From: JANQTF01 sp036835375
Lineage (GTDB): Bacteria; Bacteroidota; Bacteroidia; J057
Direction of reading: 5' to 3'
Length of the DNA: 52,949 nucleotides
Assembly (NCBI GenBank): GCA_036835375.1
Contig: DAITMB010000020.1
Location: 1-52,949 of the forward strand
Made by a program: the position numbers and the translations under genes. How positions within the stretch are numbered: the first letter of the stretch is position 1; each line of letters starts with the position of its first letter. Below, piece after piece: positions 8,089 to 16,873 of this stretch. The notes below the pieces were generated by a model. It saw only the letters and a list, made by a program, of their open reading frames with translations, was not told the DNA's origin and did no database searches.

Positions 8089-10596
8089 ATGTCACAACGT
8101 ATCAACTTTGGAATCGATCTCGGCACGACCAACTCAGCCATTGCCCTCGTTCGGGACGGCCAGTCCGAACTCATTCGCAACCCTGCGGGACTACACCAGC
8201 TCCTCCCATCCGTGGTAGCCTTTCGCGGAGAAAAAATCATCGTAGGTGAAAAAGCCCGTGAATGGCTCAGAAAAGAACCTTCGCAGGTATTTTCTGCATT
8301 CAAACGAAAGATGGGCACAAGCCACCAATTTACTCTACCCAGTGGACAATCGATCACACCCGAAGAACTCTCGGCACAAGTCCTGAAAGAGCTTCGCCAG
8401 TTTCTACCGCTTTCGGAGCAACCTGCGGCGGCCGTGGTCACCATTCCCGCCTCCTTTGACACGGTACAAGCCCAAGCAACCCTACGTGCAGGAGAGCTGG
8501 CTGGATTTACGCAAGTCAAGCTCTTGCAGGAGCCGATTGCCGCCAGCCTTGCCTATGCCAATCAGGCAGGATCTCAGCTCGAAGGGCGCTGGCTCGTGTA
8601 CGATCTTGGCGGCGGTACCTTTGACGTGGCGCTGGTCCAGATCCAGGCTGGAGAAATGACCGTGGTCGATCACGAAGGCGACAACTTCCTGGGAGGAACT
8701 GATATCGACCTTGCCATTGTGACCAAAATCCTCGTTCCCCACTTGCAACAGCAAGGACGATTTACAAACCTGGAAAGCGACTTGCGCCGCGACCGCAGTC
8801 CGCAGAAGGGACTACTACAAAAGCTTCTGCTCTTGGCTGAAGAAGCCAAAATCGAGCTTTCTTCGCGCTTGGAGACCGAAATCGAACTCAGCCTCACCGA
8901 TGAAGATGGCAAAGAACAAGACCTGATCCTCCGCATCAGCCGCGAAGACCTCGTGCCACTGCTTCAGCCCATGCTAGACCGCAGCCTCTCTCTCCTGCGT
9001 GAGATGTTTGATCGGCAACAAGTGCAGCCTTCCGATCTTCAAACCATCCTCTTGGTGGGAGGTACCACCTACATCCCATACATTCGGGAACAGCTTGCTC
9101 AGCAATTGGGCATTCCGGTCAGCACCGCAGTAGATCCCACCACCGTGGTGGCGATGGGGGCTGCGCAATATGCCGCAACGCAGCGATTGGAACTGCCAGA
9201 TTTGCAGAAAGAAACATCCGAGAGCGGATCTAGTGGGACGCTACCAGACGAAGCCCTACAAGTGAGAATGGGCTACCAGAAGGTGACCCAGGAGATGGAA
9301 GAGTATGTGGTGGCAGAGGTCGTGCCATCAGAAGCCGCTGCCTTTTTTCGGATTATTCGCGCAGACGGAGGATTTGACAGCGGATTGCTCCCTTTTCAAG
9401 GAAAAATTCGCCAATATCTCCCCCTCCTTCCGGCTGTTCAGAATGAATTTCAGCTTCGCCTCTTCGATAATGCTCAACAAGAGCTCCCCACCGCAGCCGC
9501 GCCCATCGTCATCACCCAAGGGAAATACGCATTACACGGCCAACCTCTTCCCCTCGATCTTAGCTTGGAAGTGGACGATGCCGATCGAAAAGTGACTCGA
9601 TTAGAGGTGATTTTTCCTAAAAATACCCTTCTTCCAGCTCGTAAGACCATCACTCGCCAGCTCAGTCGTAGCATTTCGCAGGGGAGCGAAGATACCCTCA
9701 CCATTCGGGTGCTGGAGGGGGATGCGGAAAATTTGCCAGCGGCCAATCTGCCCATTGGTACCATCCGGCTTGATGGCCGACAGATCAGCCGATCGCTTGT
9801 GCGTGGATCAGATGTGGAAATTTCCTTTGAAATCACTGAATCACGCTCTCTCAAGGTAGAAGTCTATCTCATGATGACGGACCAGACCATCACAGAAGTA
9901 TTCACGCCTGCCCAGCGAAAGGTCAATCTGGATGTTCTTCGGGGCGACCTCTACCTCCTTCGCTCAAAGACCGCCATCGAACTGACTGAGGCGGAAATAC
10001 GAGATCAAATCGATCTGGCCAAGAATCTCACAGATTTGGAGTACGCCATTCATGATTTGATCGAAGGTGCAGAAGCCCTCGAACAAGATGACGTGACCGA
10101 TGCGCTCTATCAACTGGAGGATCAGTCCAGAAAAGTGGCGGGGCGACTTCACCTCTTGGTGAGGGATCAAGAATTTCTCCGTGTGCAGGAGACTTACTTT
10201 GATCAAAAGCGGATGCTCGAAAAGGTGCTGGAGGAATACGAACCAAATCAGGAGGATCAACGCGCAGCCAGGGAATTGCTTGCGGAAGAAAAGCTGATTC
10301 TCTCCAGCCAATCGGCGCTTCGCATCTTGCTATATGGCGATCGGCTTCGACAACTCTCCTTGGAGATTAGCTGGCGAAGCAACCGATATGTCCGACAAAT
10401 TTACCACGGGCTCCGAATGAGGCCGATCGAAAAATTCCTGCAACCAAGCCAGGCCAAAGCGCTATTCCAGCAAGGAGATCTTGCGATTCAACTCGGCGAT
10501 GATCAACAACTGCGAGCAACAGTCAATCAGCTCTTTGGTATCTTGCCGAAATCTAGTCCAGAAGCGAAAGGATTTTTGGGCACGGGCCTAGGGTAA
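8089..10596 (+). CDS. Atypical Hsp70-family chaperone with inserted domain
   Basis: ATP-dependent Hsp70 relative. The start at 8089 (MSQRINFGIDLGTTNSAIA) gives 835 residues; the frame is open to a GTG at 7927, but that part is a translated C/T repeat. The actin-like ATPase domain covers residues 1-365: phosphate-1 DLGTTN (10-15), phosphate-2 DLGGGTFDV (172-180), adenosine loop LLVGGTTYIP (321-330). The usual hydrophobic linker before the substrate domain is absent; instead about 130 residues of beta-rich sequence (385-505) intervene. A recognisable substrate-binding beta domain follows (NTLLPARKTITRQL...IGTIRLDG, about 510-595), then a helical tail (615-835). It is not the housekeeping DnaK, and no dnaJ or grpE is nearby. 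Confidence 0.88.
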   Translation: MSQRINFGIDLGTTNSAIALVRDGQSELIRNPAGLHQLLPSVVAFRGEKIIVGEKAREWLRKEPSQVFSAFKRKMGTSHQFTLPSGQSITPEELSAQVLKELRQFLPLSEQPAAAVVTIPASFDTVQAQATLRAGELAGFTQVKLLQEPIAASLAYANQAGSQLEGRWLVYDLGGGTFDVALVQIQAGEMTVVDHEGDNFLGGTDIDLAIVTKILVPHLQQQGRFTNLESDLRRDRSPQKGLLQKLLLLAEEAKIELSSRLETEIELSLTDEDGKEQDLILRISREDLVPLLQPMLDRSLSLLREMFDRQQVQPSDLQTILLVGGTTYIPYIREQLAQQLGIPVSTAVDPTTVVAMGAAQYAATQRLELPDLQKETSESGSSGTLPDEALQVRMGYQKVTQEMEEYVVAEVVPSEAAAFFRIIRADGGFDSGLLPFQGKIRQYLPLLPAVQNEFQLRLFDNAQQELPTAAAPIVITQGKYALHGQPLPLDLSLEVDDADRKVTRLEVIFPKNTLLPARKTITRQLSRSISQGSEDTLTIRVLEGDAENLPAANLPIGTIRLDGRQISRSLVRGSDVEISFEITESRSLKVEVYLMMTDQTITEVFTPAQRKVNLDVLRGDLYLLRSKTAIELTEAEIRDQIDLAKNLTDLEYAIHDLIEGAEALEQDDVTDALYQLEDQSRKVAGRLHLLVRDQEFLRVQETYFDQKRMLEKVLEEYEPNQEDQRAARELLAEEKLILSSQSALRILLYGDRLRQLSLEISWRSNRYVRQIYHGLRMRPIEKFLQPSQAKALFQQGDLAIQLGDDQQLRATVNQLFGILPKSSPEAKGFLGTGLG

Positions 10597-10647
10597 ATTT
10601 TCTGAGGAAAACGCTGAAACACATCTTTCAGCCGCTAGATACAAGTA

Positions 10648-10686
10648 CAGCAGTCTCTGGCCCTTCGCCTGAGACTGCTGTTATCA
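10648..10686. terminator. Bidirectional intrinsic terminator
   Basis: A perfect 10-base stem, CAGCAGTCTC (10648-10657) with GAGACTGCTG (10671-10680), with a 13-base loop. It lies between the convergent Hsp70 gene and the T9SS protein gene and is followed on the plus strand by a T-rich run. Confidence 0.75.
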
Positions 10687-10722
10687 TTTTTGTTCCAATA
10701 CAAAACCCGTGGGGTTTGCTTC

Positions 10723-11439
10723 CTATTGGAACATCACTTTACTGGAAGCGCGCTGACCTTCGCGGTTGCGCAAGGTCACGAGGTACATACCAGACGCAAT
10801 AGCTCCACGCTGAATAACGGCAGAAGTCCCGGTCACCACTTCGCTGCGAACCACATGGCCAGTCAGGGTGGTGATGGTCATAGTAAACGGCTCGTTGCGT
10901 GGATTGGCAAAGGAAATCTCAGAAGTGCCGATCACCGGATTGGGCGCGATGCTGAGTTGAAGGTTATTGGCGAACTCACGGTCGATGGAAGCGACGGTGA
11001 TGCTTGATAAGGTGCAACTGTTGTAGATAAATGGACCGATGACGGTGTCTCGTGTCAACGGAGCATTGGTGAGGTCAAGCGTGCGGTTGAATCCTCCATT
11101 GCCATCATCAACCCCGCAATCGCCCGTGCCACTGCCTTCGTTGATGCCCCATGCATTGCCATTGATGTACTTATACTGATAAGTACCGACAGGCAATCGG
11201 AGTTTTACGGTCCATACCTTGTCGCCGTCAGCATCGGCGAGGGGGGTACAGTTGGGAGACCATTCGTTACAAGTCGTTCCAGCGTACTTGTTCTGGAGAT
11301 TTCCTGCCATGTGGATTCCATCTGGCGAAATAGTGGCTTCTGCGCTCACATCAATTGCAAAAATGACACTAACAGAGTCCTGCGCTTGAAGGCCGACGGC
11401 GACTACTGTACATAGTACAAACAAGTAAAGATTTTTCAT
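10723..11439 (-). CDS. T9SS-sorted secreted protein with a CBM/E-set-like domain
   Basis: Signal peptide 1-20 (MKNLYLFVLCTVVAVGLQAQ), then a beta-sandwich of about 100 residues. Its core, WTVKLRLPVGTYQYKYINGNAWGINE, resembles the starch/glycogen-binding E-set and CBM20 fold. The last 75 residues (APNP...GMYLVTLRNREGQRASSKVMFQ) are a type A Por secretion sorting domain, so the protein should be exported by T9SS and attached to the surface or released. At 238 residues it has no catalytic module, suggesting a binding or surface role, possibly with a glycan. The exact ligand is unknown. Confidence 0.8.
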   Translation of the reverse strand: MKNLYLFVLCTVVAVGLQAQDSVSVIFAIDVSAEATISPDGIHMAGNLQNKYAGTTCNEWSPNCTPLADADGDKVWTVKLRLPVGTYQYKYINGNAWGINEGSGTGDCGVDDGNGGFNRTLDLTNAPLTRDTVIGPFIYNSCTLSSITVASIDREFANNLQLSIAPNPVIGTSEISFANPRNEPFTMTITTLTGHVVRSEVVTGTSAVIQRGAIASGMYLVTLRNREGQRASSKVMFQ

Positions 11440-11887
11440 GATGAAGTAGGTTTGATTTGGGAAGGTTTAAAAAGTAGTTTAGCAAGGTTAAATTACGGTA
11501 CAGAAAAAAGATCCCAAAATTTTCAGTCAACTATTCCCGAAACCGTTATCGGTAAAATTCTCACACCGGAGGCATCCTTTACAAAATCAGTAATATAGAT
11601 AGGATGCTATCGACCTTTCCCTCCTCATGACCTTCCGCCTGCAAGCGTCTGGCATAAGTCTCCTATGAAAAAAAGAGCTTCCTCCCGATTTCCCTACTTT
11701 TTCCCTACTTTCGTCAGGGCACCTTTTCATCACGGAGAAGACCTCCCATCCATCAGGTGCAAATAGCTCCAATCCATTGTTTTAACTTCCCTCTTTCACC
11801 AAAGAGGTCGATTGATCCAATGATCAATCCTTGGATGGGACCTTTTTCTCAGTTCGTTTTCTGATTTTTCATTACGATGCATTCTTT
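11440..11887 (+). other. Divergent intergenic region with inverted repeat
   Basis: About 450 bases between the T9SS protein gene and the outer-membrane barrel gene. No gene is supported: a 61-codon minus-strand ORF at 11587-11772 has no recognisable character. The region contains the inverted repeat described at 11805-11847. Confidence 0.4.
11805..11847 (+). promoter_or_regulatory. Inverted repeats upstream of the OMP gene (possible attenuator or operator)
   Basis: GATTGATC (11810-11817), CAAT, GATCAATC (11822-11829) is a perfect 8-base inverted repeat. A competing stem, TCCAA (11816-11820) with TTGGA (11831-11835), uses the same bases. An outer AGGTC/GACCT pair is followed by TTTTT. It lies 40-80 bases before the OMP start. 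It could be an operator, a terminator or an attenuator. Confidence 0.4.
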
Positions 11888-12496
11888 ATGAAGCAATTAT
11901 TCATGGTTTGGGCGATCCTTCTAGGTGGCGCAGTTTCGCTTCCTGCACAGGGCTTGTCTGGCGGACTACATCTCGGAGCGAATGCCAGTCAGGTGGACGG
12001 CGACCTTTCCGCCGGATTCAATCAAGTAGGACTGAGCTTAGGCGGATTTGTCTCCTTCCAGCTCAACGATCCCTTGTCTTTGCAAGTAGAAATGCTCTAC
12101 GAGCAACTCGGCAGCGCTCGCCAAGGCACGCTCATTCTGCGAACCCATCACATCAGTTTGCCTATTCTGCTCCGATACACAGTGCCGATTGAGTTGGCCG
12201 ATGGCAAGCATCATCTCGACCTGCACCTTGGGCTGTCACCTGGATATTTGTTTTCTGCTAAGGACGAATGGTCGGATGTCACAGAGCAGCTCCAGCGATA
12301 CGACTTGCGGTCCATCGCCGGGGTGGAGTATCGATTTTCAGAGCGAGGCTCCCTCATGATGCGCTTTGGTTATTCTGTCCTTTCGTTTCTCGACACCAAT
12401 GCCCCGCTCTCGAGCAATCTTCTTGGCCCCGGCAAGTCTGGTCTCGCGCACAATTATATCACCCTCGGGCTGCGACTTTGGCTCATCGAAAGGTGA
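11888..12496 (+). CDS. Outer-membrane beta-barrel protein (porin-family, OMP_b-brl-like)
   Basis: The start at 11888 (MKQLFMVWAILLGGAVSLPAQ) gives a signal peptide; the open frame begins 19 codons earlier at 11831 without one. The mature part alternates polar and hydrophobic residues in about eight predicted strands (GLHLGANASQV, VGLSLGGFVSFQL, LSLQVEMLYEQL, HISLPILLRYTV, LDLHLGLSPGYLF, RSIAGVEYRF, SLMMRFGYSV, NYITLGLRLWL). It ends in an aromatic/Arg strand, as in small outer-membrane barrels. Function unknown; 202 residues is typical of 8-strand barrels. It converges on the next gene with 16 bases between stops. Confidence 0.75.
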   Translation: MKQLFMVWAILLGGAVSLPAQGLSGGLHLGANASQVDGDLSAGFNQVGLSLGGFVSFQLNDPLSLQVEMLYEQLGSARQGTLILRTHHISLPILLRYTVPIELADGKHHLDLHLGLSPGYLFSAKDEWSDVTEQLQRYDLRSIAGVEYRFSERGSLMMRFGYSVLSFLDTNAPLSSNLLGPGKSGLAHNYITLGLRLWLIER

Positions 12497-12512
12497 GACC
12501 CAACGCGTCTCT

Positions 12513-14744
12513 TTATCTTGACACCCAAGTGGATTCCTGCCCTGTGGGAGAATTCCATTGCAGGATGTGTCCGCTACCTTGGGGCAACGACAGCGTAGGC
12601 AGGGGAATGAGGTGGTTTCCGGGTGGAACCGACTTCTCCCATACGAGCCTACCAAGCACGTCTCGCATCCGCAACACTCCGGCAGTTGAAGTATGAAGCG
12701 AGAGAACCCATTCGCCCGTACTTTCGAGTCGAAAGGATTTGAGCACGCGATCACTCGTGGCCTGTACTTCCACCATCAAGGGCTTTCCCACTGGCACGTT
12801 GGCCGGACCACCGACCCAGCGCCAGCGATAATACCATTTTCCGCCTTGTTCTGCGGCCTGATAGTCCCGAAACTGAGGCATCTCGTGGGTCCTACCTGTC
12901 CAACCCCGCATGGCTTCGTAGCCTTCTGTCGCTATCCGTGAACGCTCCAGCACGAGCTCTCCTTCTGGCACTTCTGCCCAAGGCCACACAATCGACACCT
13001 CTCCCCTCCGCACAAATGCGTGCAAGCGAGGATATTCCCATCCCAGAGCCACGACTTCCTCGCAATCCCGATCGACGAAAACGAACACTTCCGCCGTGTC
13101 GCAAAGAGGTCCACCCAAGTTCTCAGCCGTATTGTCGCAGACACGATAGGAAAAGCTCATGGTGCTGCTGTCGCCATCAGAAGGCATCACGGTCGCATAG
13201 CCATGGGTGCTGTGGTAGAGATATTGAGAAGAATGGTGAGAAAAATTGAATAACTGCACGCTTCCAGGGTCCAAAGAATTGTCCCGGTCAAAATCATTTT
13301 GAAGGATCAATAAATCGACCGTCGTGTTGGGACGAGTGCAGTTGCTGTCATTCACTGCAATGGGCGGACAAAGGCCATTCATCGCGAATGGTTCCGAATC
13401 TTCACTGGTGATGGTGTTGATCCATGTGTTGACCATGATGTTATCGCCCTTGTTGCCCGTCCAGATGTTACACAGGGAGTCGCAGCCATCGAGATTGTGG
13501 GTTCCGATAGGGGTTCCTCGATTGTCGTAGTACATTTTAGGGATCAAGTGCGTGGCCGGGCGGATGATCGCACACCGAAATCCATTGGGATTGTTTTCCG
13601 GATCATACACAGGATAGTGCACCACTCCGGCCAGAAACTGCACGATGACCGTTCCGGATTCCGTGATCGAAACCGGGTTCCCGAGTCCGTCTATGCCATC
13701 CCAGGCAATACAAGTGGCACCCACCTGGGTGTTCTCATAAGGGAAGTACACGTCTCGGGTCCCCTCGTCGTAGCGCCCATTACCTGTGAGATCGATAAAC
13801 ACGTTGAGCTCCCCGATCTTGGTGGTGTTCACCATGATACAGAAACTGCTGTCGATTTGACAGCCGTCAATGTCGATATACTCTACCTCACCGGGAGTAC
13901 CAGTGGGATAAACGATTTCATCGGGCTCATTTAAAAACACCCGATATTCTGGAACTGTCTCGCTCACGGTGGACGTGGACTTGCGATTGGTCGCGATGTC
14001 ACTCGTGCTGATTGCACCAAAGCTGTTGAAGGAAACGGTGAATCCCCATGGCTGCATGCCGTTCATGTCCATCATGACGACAAGACTATCAGGAGTCCAG
14101 GTAAAGAACTCCATGCATGCATTTTTCGTGGCGCCATCGGTGTTCAAGTGCCAGCGATAAGCGAACAGGCGGCCATTGATCGCGGTTTGGTCGGCCACCC
14201 GGGCTACTGTCACATCAAAGGGGTGGATGTAAAATTTAGACTCGGAATTTTTGGGCACTTCTGCATCATTGACATTGAATCGAATGGCATAATCGCCCGC
14301 GAGGTTGGGGCTACATTCAATAGCATTGTATCCACCACTGCTGGCACCGGCAATCTGGGTAGGTCCCACGTAAGCTTCGATCCCATCATCTTTGATAAAT
14401 CCTGCATCGCCATTCTTTTGCGCGACGCGTCCAGTGCAGAGGATCGCTCCGGTCGGATCCAAAATTTGATAATACACCGGCTTATTCGTGGGAAGCTTCC
14501 GAGTGAATCCGAAATAAATCGTTTCCGTGGCCGGATCGCTGATGTGTACATACACCCACTCAGTAGCAGGGCGACCGTAGCCGGGGCCCTCCTTACCTTT
14601 TCCGTCATTTCCTTGCACATAGGCCACACAATTCGAACCTGATCCAGGCGGCATCAACTGAGCTGTCCCTTCGGCAGAAGCTAGCGTAGGGAAAATTTGC
14701 AGTATGAATAGAACGCCAAATAACTTGAGTAGAAGGCTTTTCAT
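12513..14744 (-). CDS. Large secreted surface protein with Ig/cadherin-like domain
   Basis: 743 residues from MKSLLLKLFGVLFILQIFPTLASA (ATG at 14744; an 18-codon upstream extension is possible). Secreted by its signal peptide. The middle contains FIDLTGNGRYDEGTRDVYFPYENTQVG-type and WDGIDGLGNPVS-type segments common in large Bacteroidota surface proteins. These are followed by an AVNDSNCTRP...LLILQNDFDRDNSLDPGSV domain of the cadherin/bacterial-Ig type (roughly residues 500-590). The last 70 residues (LRMRDVLGRLVWEKSVPPGNH...) look like a divergent T9SS sorting domain. Several Cys residues are spaced to form disulphides. It is likely an adhesin or envelope protein; no enzyme motif is seen. 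Confidence 0.75.
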   Translation of the reverse strand: MKSLLLKLFGVLFILQIFPTLASAEGTAQLMPPGSGSNCVAYVQGNDGKGKEGPGYGRPATEWVYVHISDPATETIYFGFTRKLPTNKPVYYQILDPTGAILCTGRVAQKNGDAGFIKDDGIEAYVGPTQIAGASSGGYNAIECSPNLAGDYAIRFNVNDAEVPKNSESKFYIHPFDVTVARVADQTAINGRLFAYRWHLNTDGATKNACMEFFTWTPDSLVVMMDMNGMQPWGFTVSFNSFGAISTSDIATNRKSTSTVSETVPEYRVFLNEPDEIVYPTGTPGEVEYIDIDGCQIDSSFCIMVNTTKIGELNVFIDLTGNGRYDEGTRDVYFPYENTQVGATCIAWDGIDGLGNPVSITESGTVIVQFLAGVVHYPVYDPENNPNGFRCAIIRPATHLIPKMYYDNRGTPIGTHNLDGCDSLCNIWTGNKGDNIMVNTWINTITSEDSEPFAMNGLCPPIAVNDSNCTRPNTTVDLLILQNDFDRDNSLDPGSVQLFNFSHHSSQYLYHSTHGYATVMPSDGDSSTMSFSYRVCDNTAENLGGPLCDTAEVFVFVDRDCEEVVALGWEYPRLHAFVRRGEVSIVWPWAEVPEGELVLERSRIATEGYEAMRGWTGRTHEMPQFRDYQAAEQGGKWYYRWRWVGGPANVPVGKPLMVEVQATSDRVLKSFRLESTGEWVLSLHTSTAGVLRMRDVLGRLVWEKSVPPGNHLIPLPTLSLPQGSGHILQWNSPTGQESTWVSR

Positions 14745-15018
14745 AAAGTTATTTGATTTTATGAAAAATACGAATTCTCGATTACCCTGGATTTTCATTT
14801 ATCATATATTTCTTACGCTACCCTCATCGATAATCGAAATAAACGAGACCAAAATGATTCAGACTGACCCTCCTATTCTCTGGATTTCGCACAATCTTTC
14901 CATGGTGTGGGTGCTAGCGAAATAAAACTCTCTTCGTTTTTTCTCCCTTGTTTTGTTACTTTCATCGCTTCAATTCAATACTGGCGGCTTTTACTTCCAT
15001 TTTTCCGAGGCTTCACTC

Positions 15019-15513
15019 ATGACCATCAGAATCTTCGCGACGGGCGGAACCTTCGATAAGACCTACGACTTCATTCGTGGAGAGCTGTTTTTCGAAGACT
15101 CTCAAGTACCCGAAATCCTGCGGCTGGGGAGAAGCACTGTCGATGTGCGCCTGCGTACGCTCATGATGATCGACAGCCTGGACATGTCCGATGAGGACCG
15201 CAAGCTGATCGTCCACAACTGCAAAGCCTGCGAAGAGAGCCACATTGTGATCACCCACGGCACAGATACCATGGTCGAAACAGCTCGCGCCATAGCACAG
15301 GAGATATCCAATAAAACCATTGTCGTCACGGGTGCCATGATCCCCTACCGCTTTGGATCCTCCGACGGTTTTTTCAATTTGGGAGCTGCCCTCGCCTTCG
15401 CGCAGACCTTACCTCATGGGGTCTATATCGCCATGAACGGTCGCTTTTTCGACTGGGACAATGTTCGAAAAAATCGTCAAACCGGGTTTTTTGAGGAATT
15501 GAAGAGGGCCTAG
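15019..15513 (+). CDS. Single-domain asparaginase-like protein
   Basis: 164 residues starting MTIRIFATGGTFDKTYDF (ATG at 15019). It matches only the N-terminal half of type I/II L-asparaginases. The catalytic Thr11 in ATGGTFD and the second-site Thr82-Asp83 in HGTDTM are present, as is the conserved VVTGAMIPYRFGSSDGFFNLG segment and a Lys after it. The whole C-terminal domain of about 150 residues that closes the active site in classical dimer pairs is missing, and the frame ends cleanly. Such short asparaginase-domain proteins exist as a family, so this is probably not a truncation, but its substrate is uncertain. There is no signal peptide; it is cytoplasmic. Confidence 0.85.
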   Translation: MTIRIFATGGTFDKTYDFIRGELFFEDSQVPEILRLGRSTVDVRLRTLMMIDSLDMSDEDRKLIVHNCKACEESHIVITHGTDTMVETARAIAQEISNKTIVVTGAMIPYRFGSSDGFFNLGAALAFAQTLPHGVYIAMNGRFFDWDNVRKNRQTGFFEELKRA

Positions 15514-15522
15514 CGGACCGAT

Positions 15523-16803
15523 TTACGAAAAGCGAATCGCTTTCACCGGTGTGATCCGCTGCACGAGCGTGCTGGGCAGGTACATGGCCAGGGTACAAAT
15601 GACGACGACGCCGAGGTTTACCAGCAGAAAGCGACCCCATACCCAGGCCACGGGCACGGTCGTGATGAAATAATCTTCTTGGTTGACTTTGAGCCACTCC
15701 CATTCATCCTGAGCGGCCAGCAAGCCTAAGCCCAACATATTCCCTAAGGTGACTCCCACCACGATCAGGAGCATCGCATACCACACGAACATTCGCCGAA
15801 TGCGAGGCCCCTCCATCCCCATCGACTTAAGGATGCCCACCGTGCGGGTCCGCTCGATGATGATGATCAGGATCACAGTGGTCATGTTGATGATAGCGAC
15901 GATCATCATGAGCACCAAGATCACCCACACATTCTGATGTTGAAGGATGAGCCAGTCAAATATCTCAACGTAGGTGTAGGTCACAGGCATGGCCAAAAAG
16001 TCCGGAGACACCGCCGATACATCGATTGAGGTGTATTCGATCTGCATGAGAGAATCCTGATGTAGAAATGGAAATCTCCTCCAATCGAAGTAATAAGCCC
16101 TGGATTTGTCTAAGGCTGCTGTATTTACCTCGTAACCACCAATCTGATTTTCTTCCCAGCCCCAGAATTCGCGGAGCATGCGCAGATCTGCCAGCACAAT
16201 GGTGTTGTCAAATTCCTCCAGCCCTGTCTCGTAAATACCCACGACATTGATGCGCTTTTGCAAAATATCGTTGCCTTTGAGGACAATGATTTTGGGGGAA
16301 TCGCCGAGGGAAAGGTTGAGTCTGCGGGCAACTTTTTTGGAAATCAAGACCTCGGGAGAAGGCTCCGGAGTACCATAATCTGGCACACGCCCCTCAATCA
16401 AGGCTTGCGCCAAAAAAGTCCAGTGATAGTTTTCGTCCACACCTTTAAGGCGCACGCCATCCCAAAATTCGCGGCTCACCAGAAGCGAAGTGTGCTCGAT
16501 GAAAGGAGCCACCGATTGCACGCCGGGAATGGCGAGCATTTTTCGGATTTCGTCTGGGTGCTGATTGATCGGAAGGAGCTCAGACTTGATTTCCTGGGCG
16601 TAGTTGGTCACCAAAATGTGGGCACCAAAGCCCGCAACCTTGTTCTCGATTTCGGTCTCGAAACCCTGAACAAAGGACAAAGAAATCTCCATCGTGGCCA
16701 CAGCCAGAGCAATGGATAATATAGCGAGCTTCACCACCAAGGCAGAAGCACTGCGCTGGGCTTGAAGTGAAATTCGTCGGGCGAAAAAAAACTCGAAATT
16801 CAA
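15523..16803 (-). CDS. LolC/LolE-type ABC transporter permease (FtsX family)
   Basis: 426 residues with one N-terminal membrane segment (about 20-45), a large periplasmic MacB/LolE-like domain (about 45-275), and three C-terminal segments (around 280-310, 335-365, 375-410). This is the fold of the lipoprotein-releasing LolC/E family. The opening FFARRISLQAQRSASALVVKLAILSIALAVATMEISLSFV and the TVILIIIIERTRTVGILKSMGMEGPRIRRMF segment between TM2 and TM3 are diagnostic. It probably extracts lipoproteins from the inner membrane together with a LolD-type ATPase, which is not next to it. Its 3' end is 9 bases from the convergent asparaginase-like gene. Confidence 0.9.
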   Translation of the reverse strand: MNFEFFFARRISLQAQRSASALVVKLAILSIALAVATMEISLSFVQGFETEIENKVAGFGAHILVTNYAQEIKSELLPINQHPDEIRKMLAIPGVQSVAPFIEHTSLLVSREFWDGVRLKGVDENYHWTFLAQALIEGRVPDYGTPEPSPEVLISKKVARRLNLSLGDSPKIIVLKGNDILQKRINVVGIYETGLEEFDNTIVLADLRMLREFWGWEENQIGGYEVNTAALDKSRAYYFDWRRFPFLHQDSLMQIEYTSIDVSAVSPDFLAMPVTYTYVEIFDWLILQHQNVWVILVLMMIVAIINMTTVILIIIIERTRTVGILKSMGMEGPRIRRMFVWYAMLLIVVGVTLGNMLGLGLLAAQDEWEWLKVNQEDYFITTVPVAWVWGRFLLVNLGVVVICTLAMYLPSTLVQRITPVKAIRFS

Positions 16804-16873
16804 GGTCGAAAGGATTCGTCGAATTGACAGGGGCGGGATAAGGACGTATGTTTATGCCCATAGCCTTATCGCC

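Noticed and set aside
11587..11772. 61-codon minus-strand ORF in the 11440-11887 gap
   Set aside because: No recognisable protein features and no sensible context.
13497..14642. Plus-strand ORFs of 145-164 codons inside the large secreted protein gene
   Set aside because: The minus-strand gene has a signal peptide and Ig-like domain; these are shadows.
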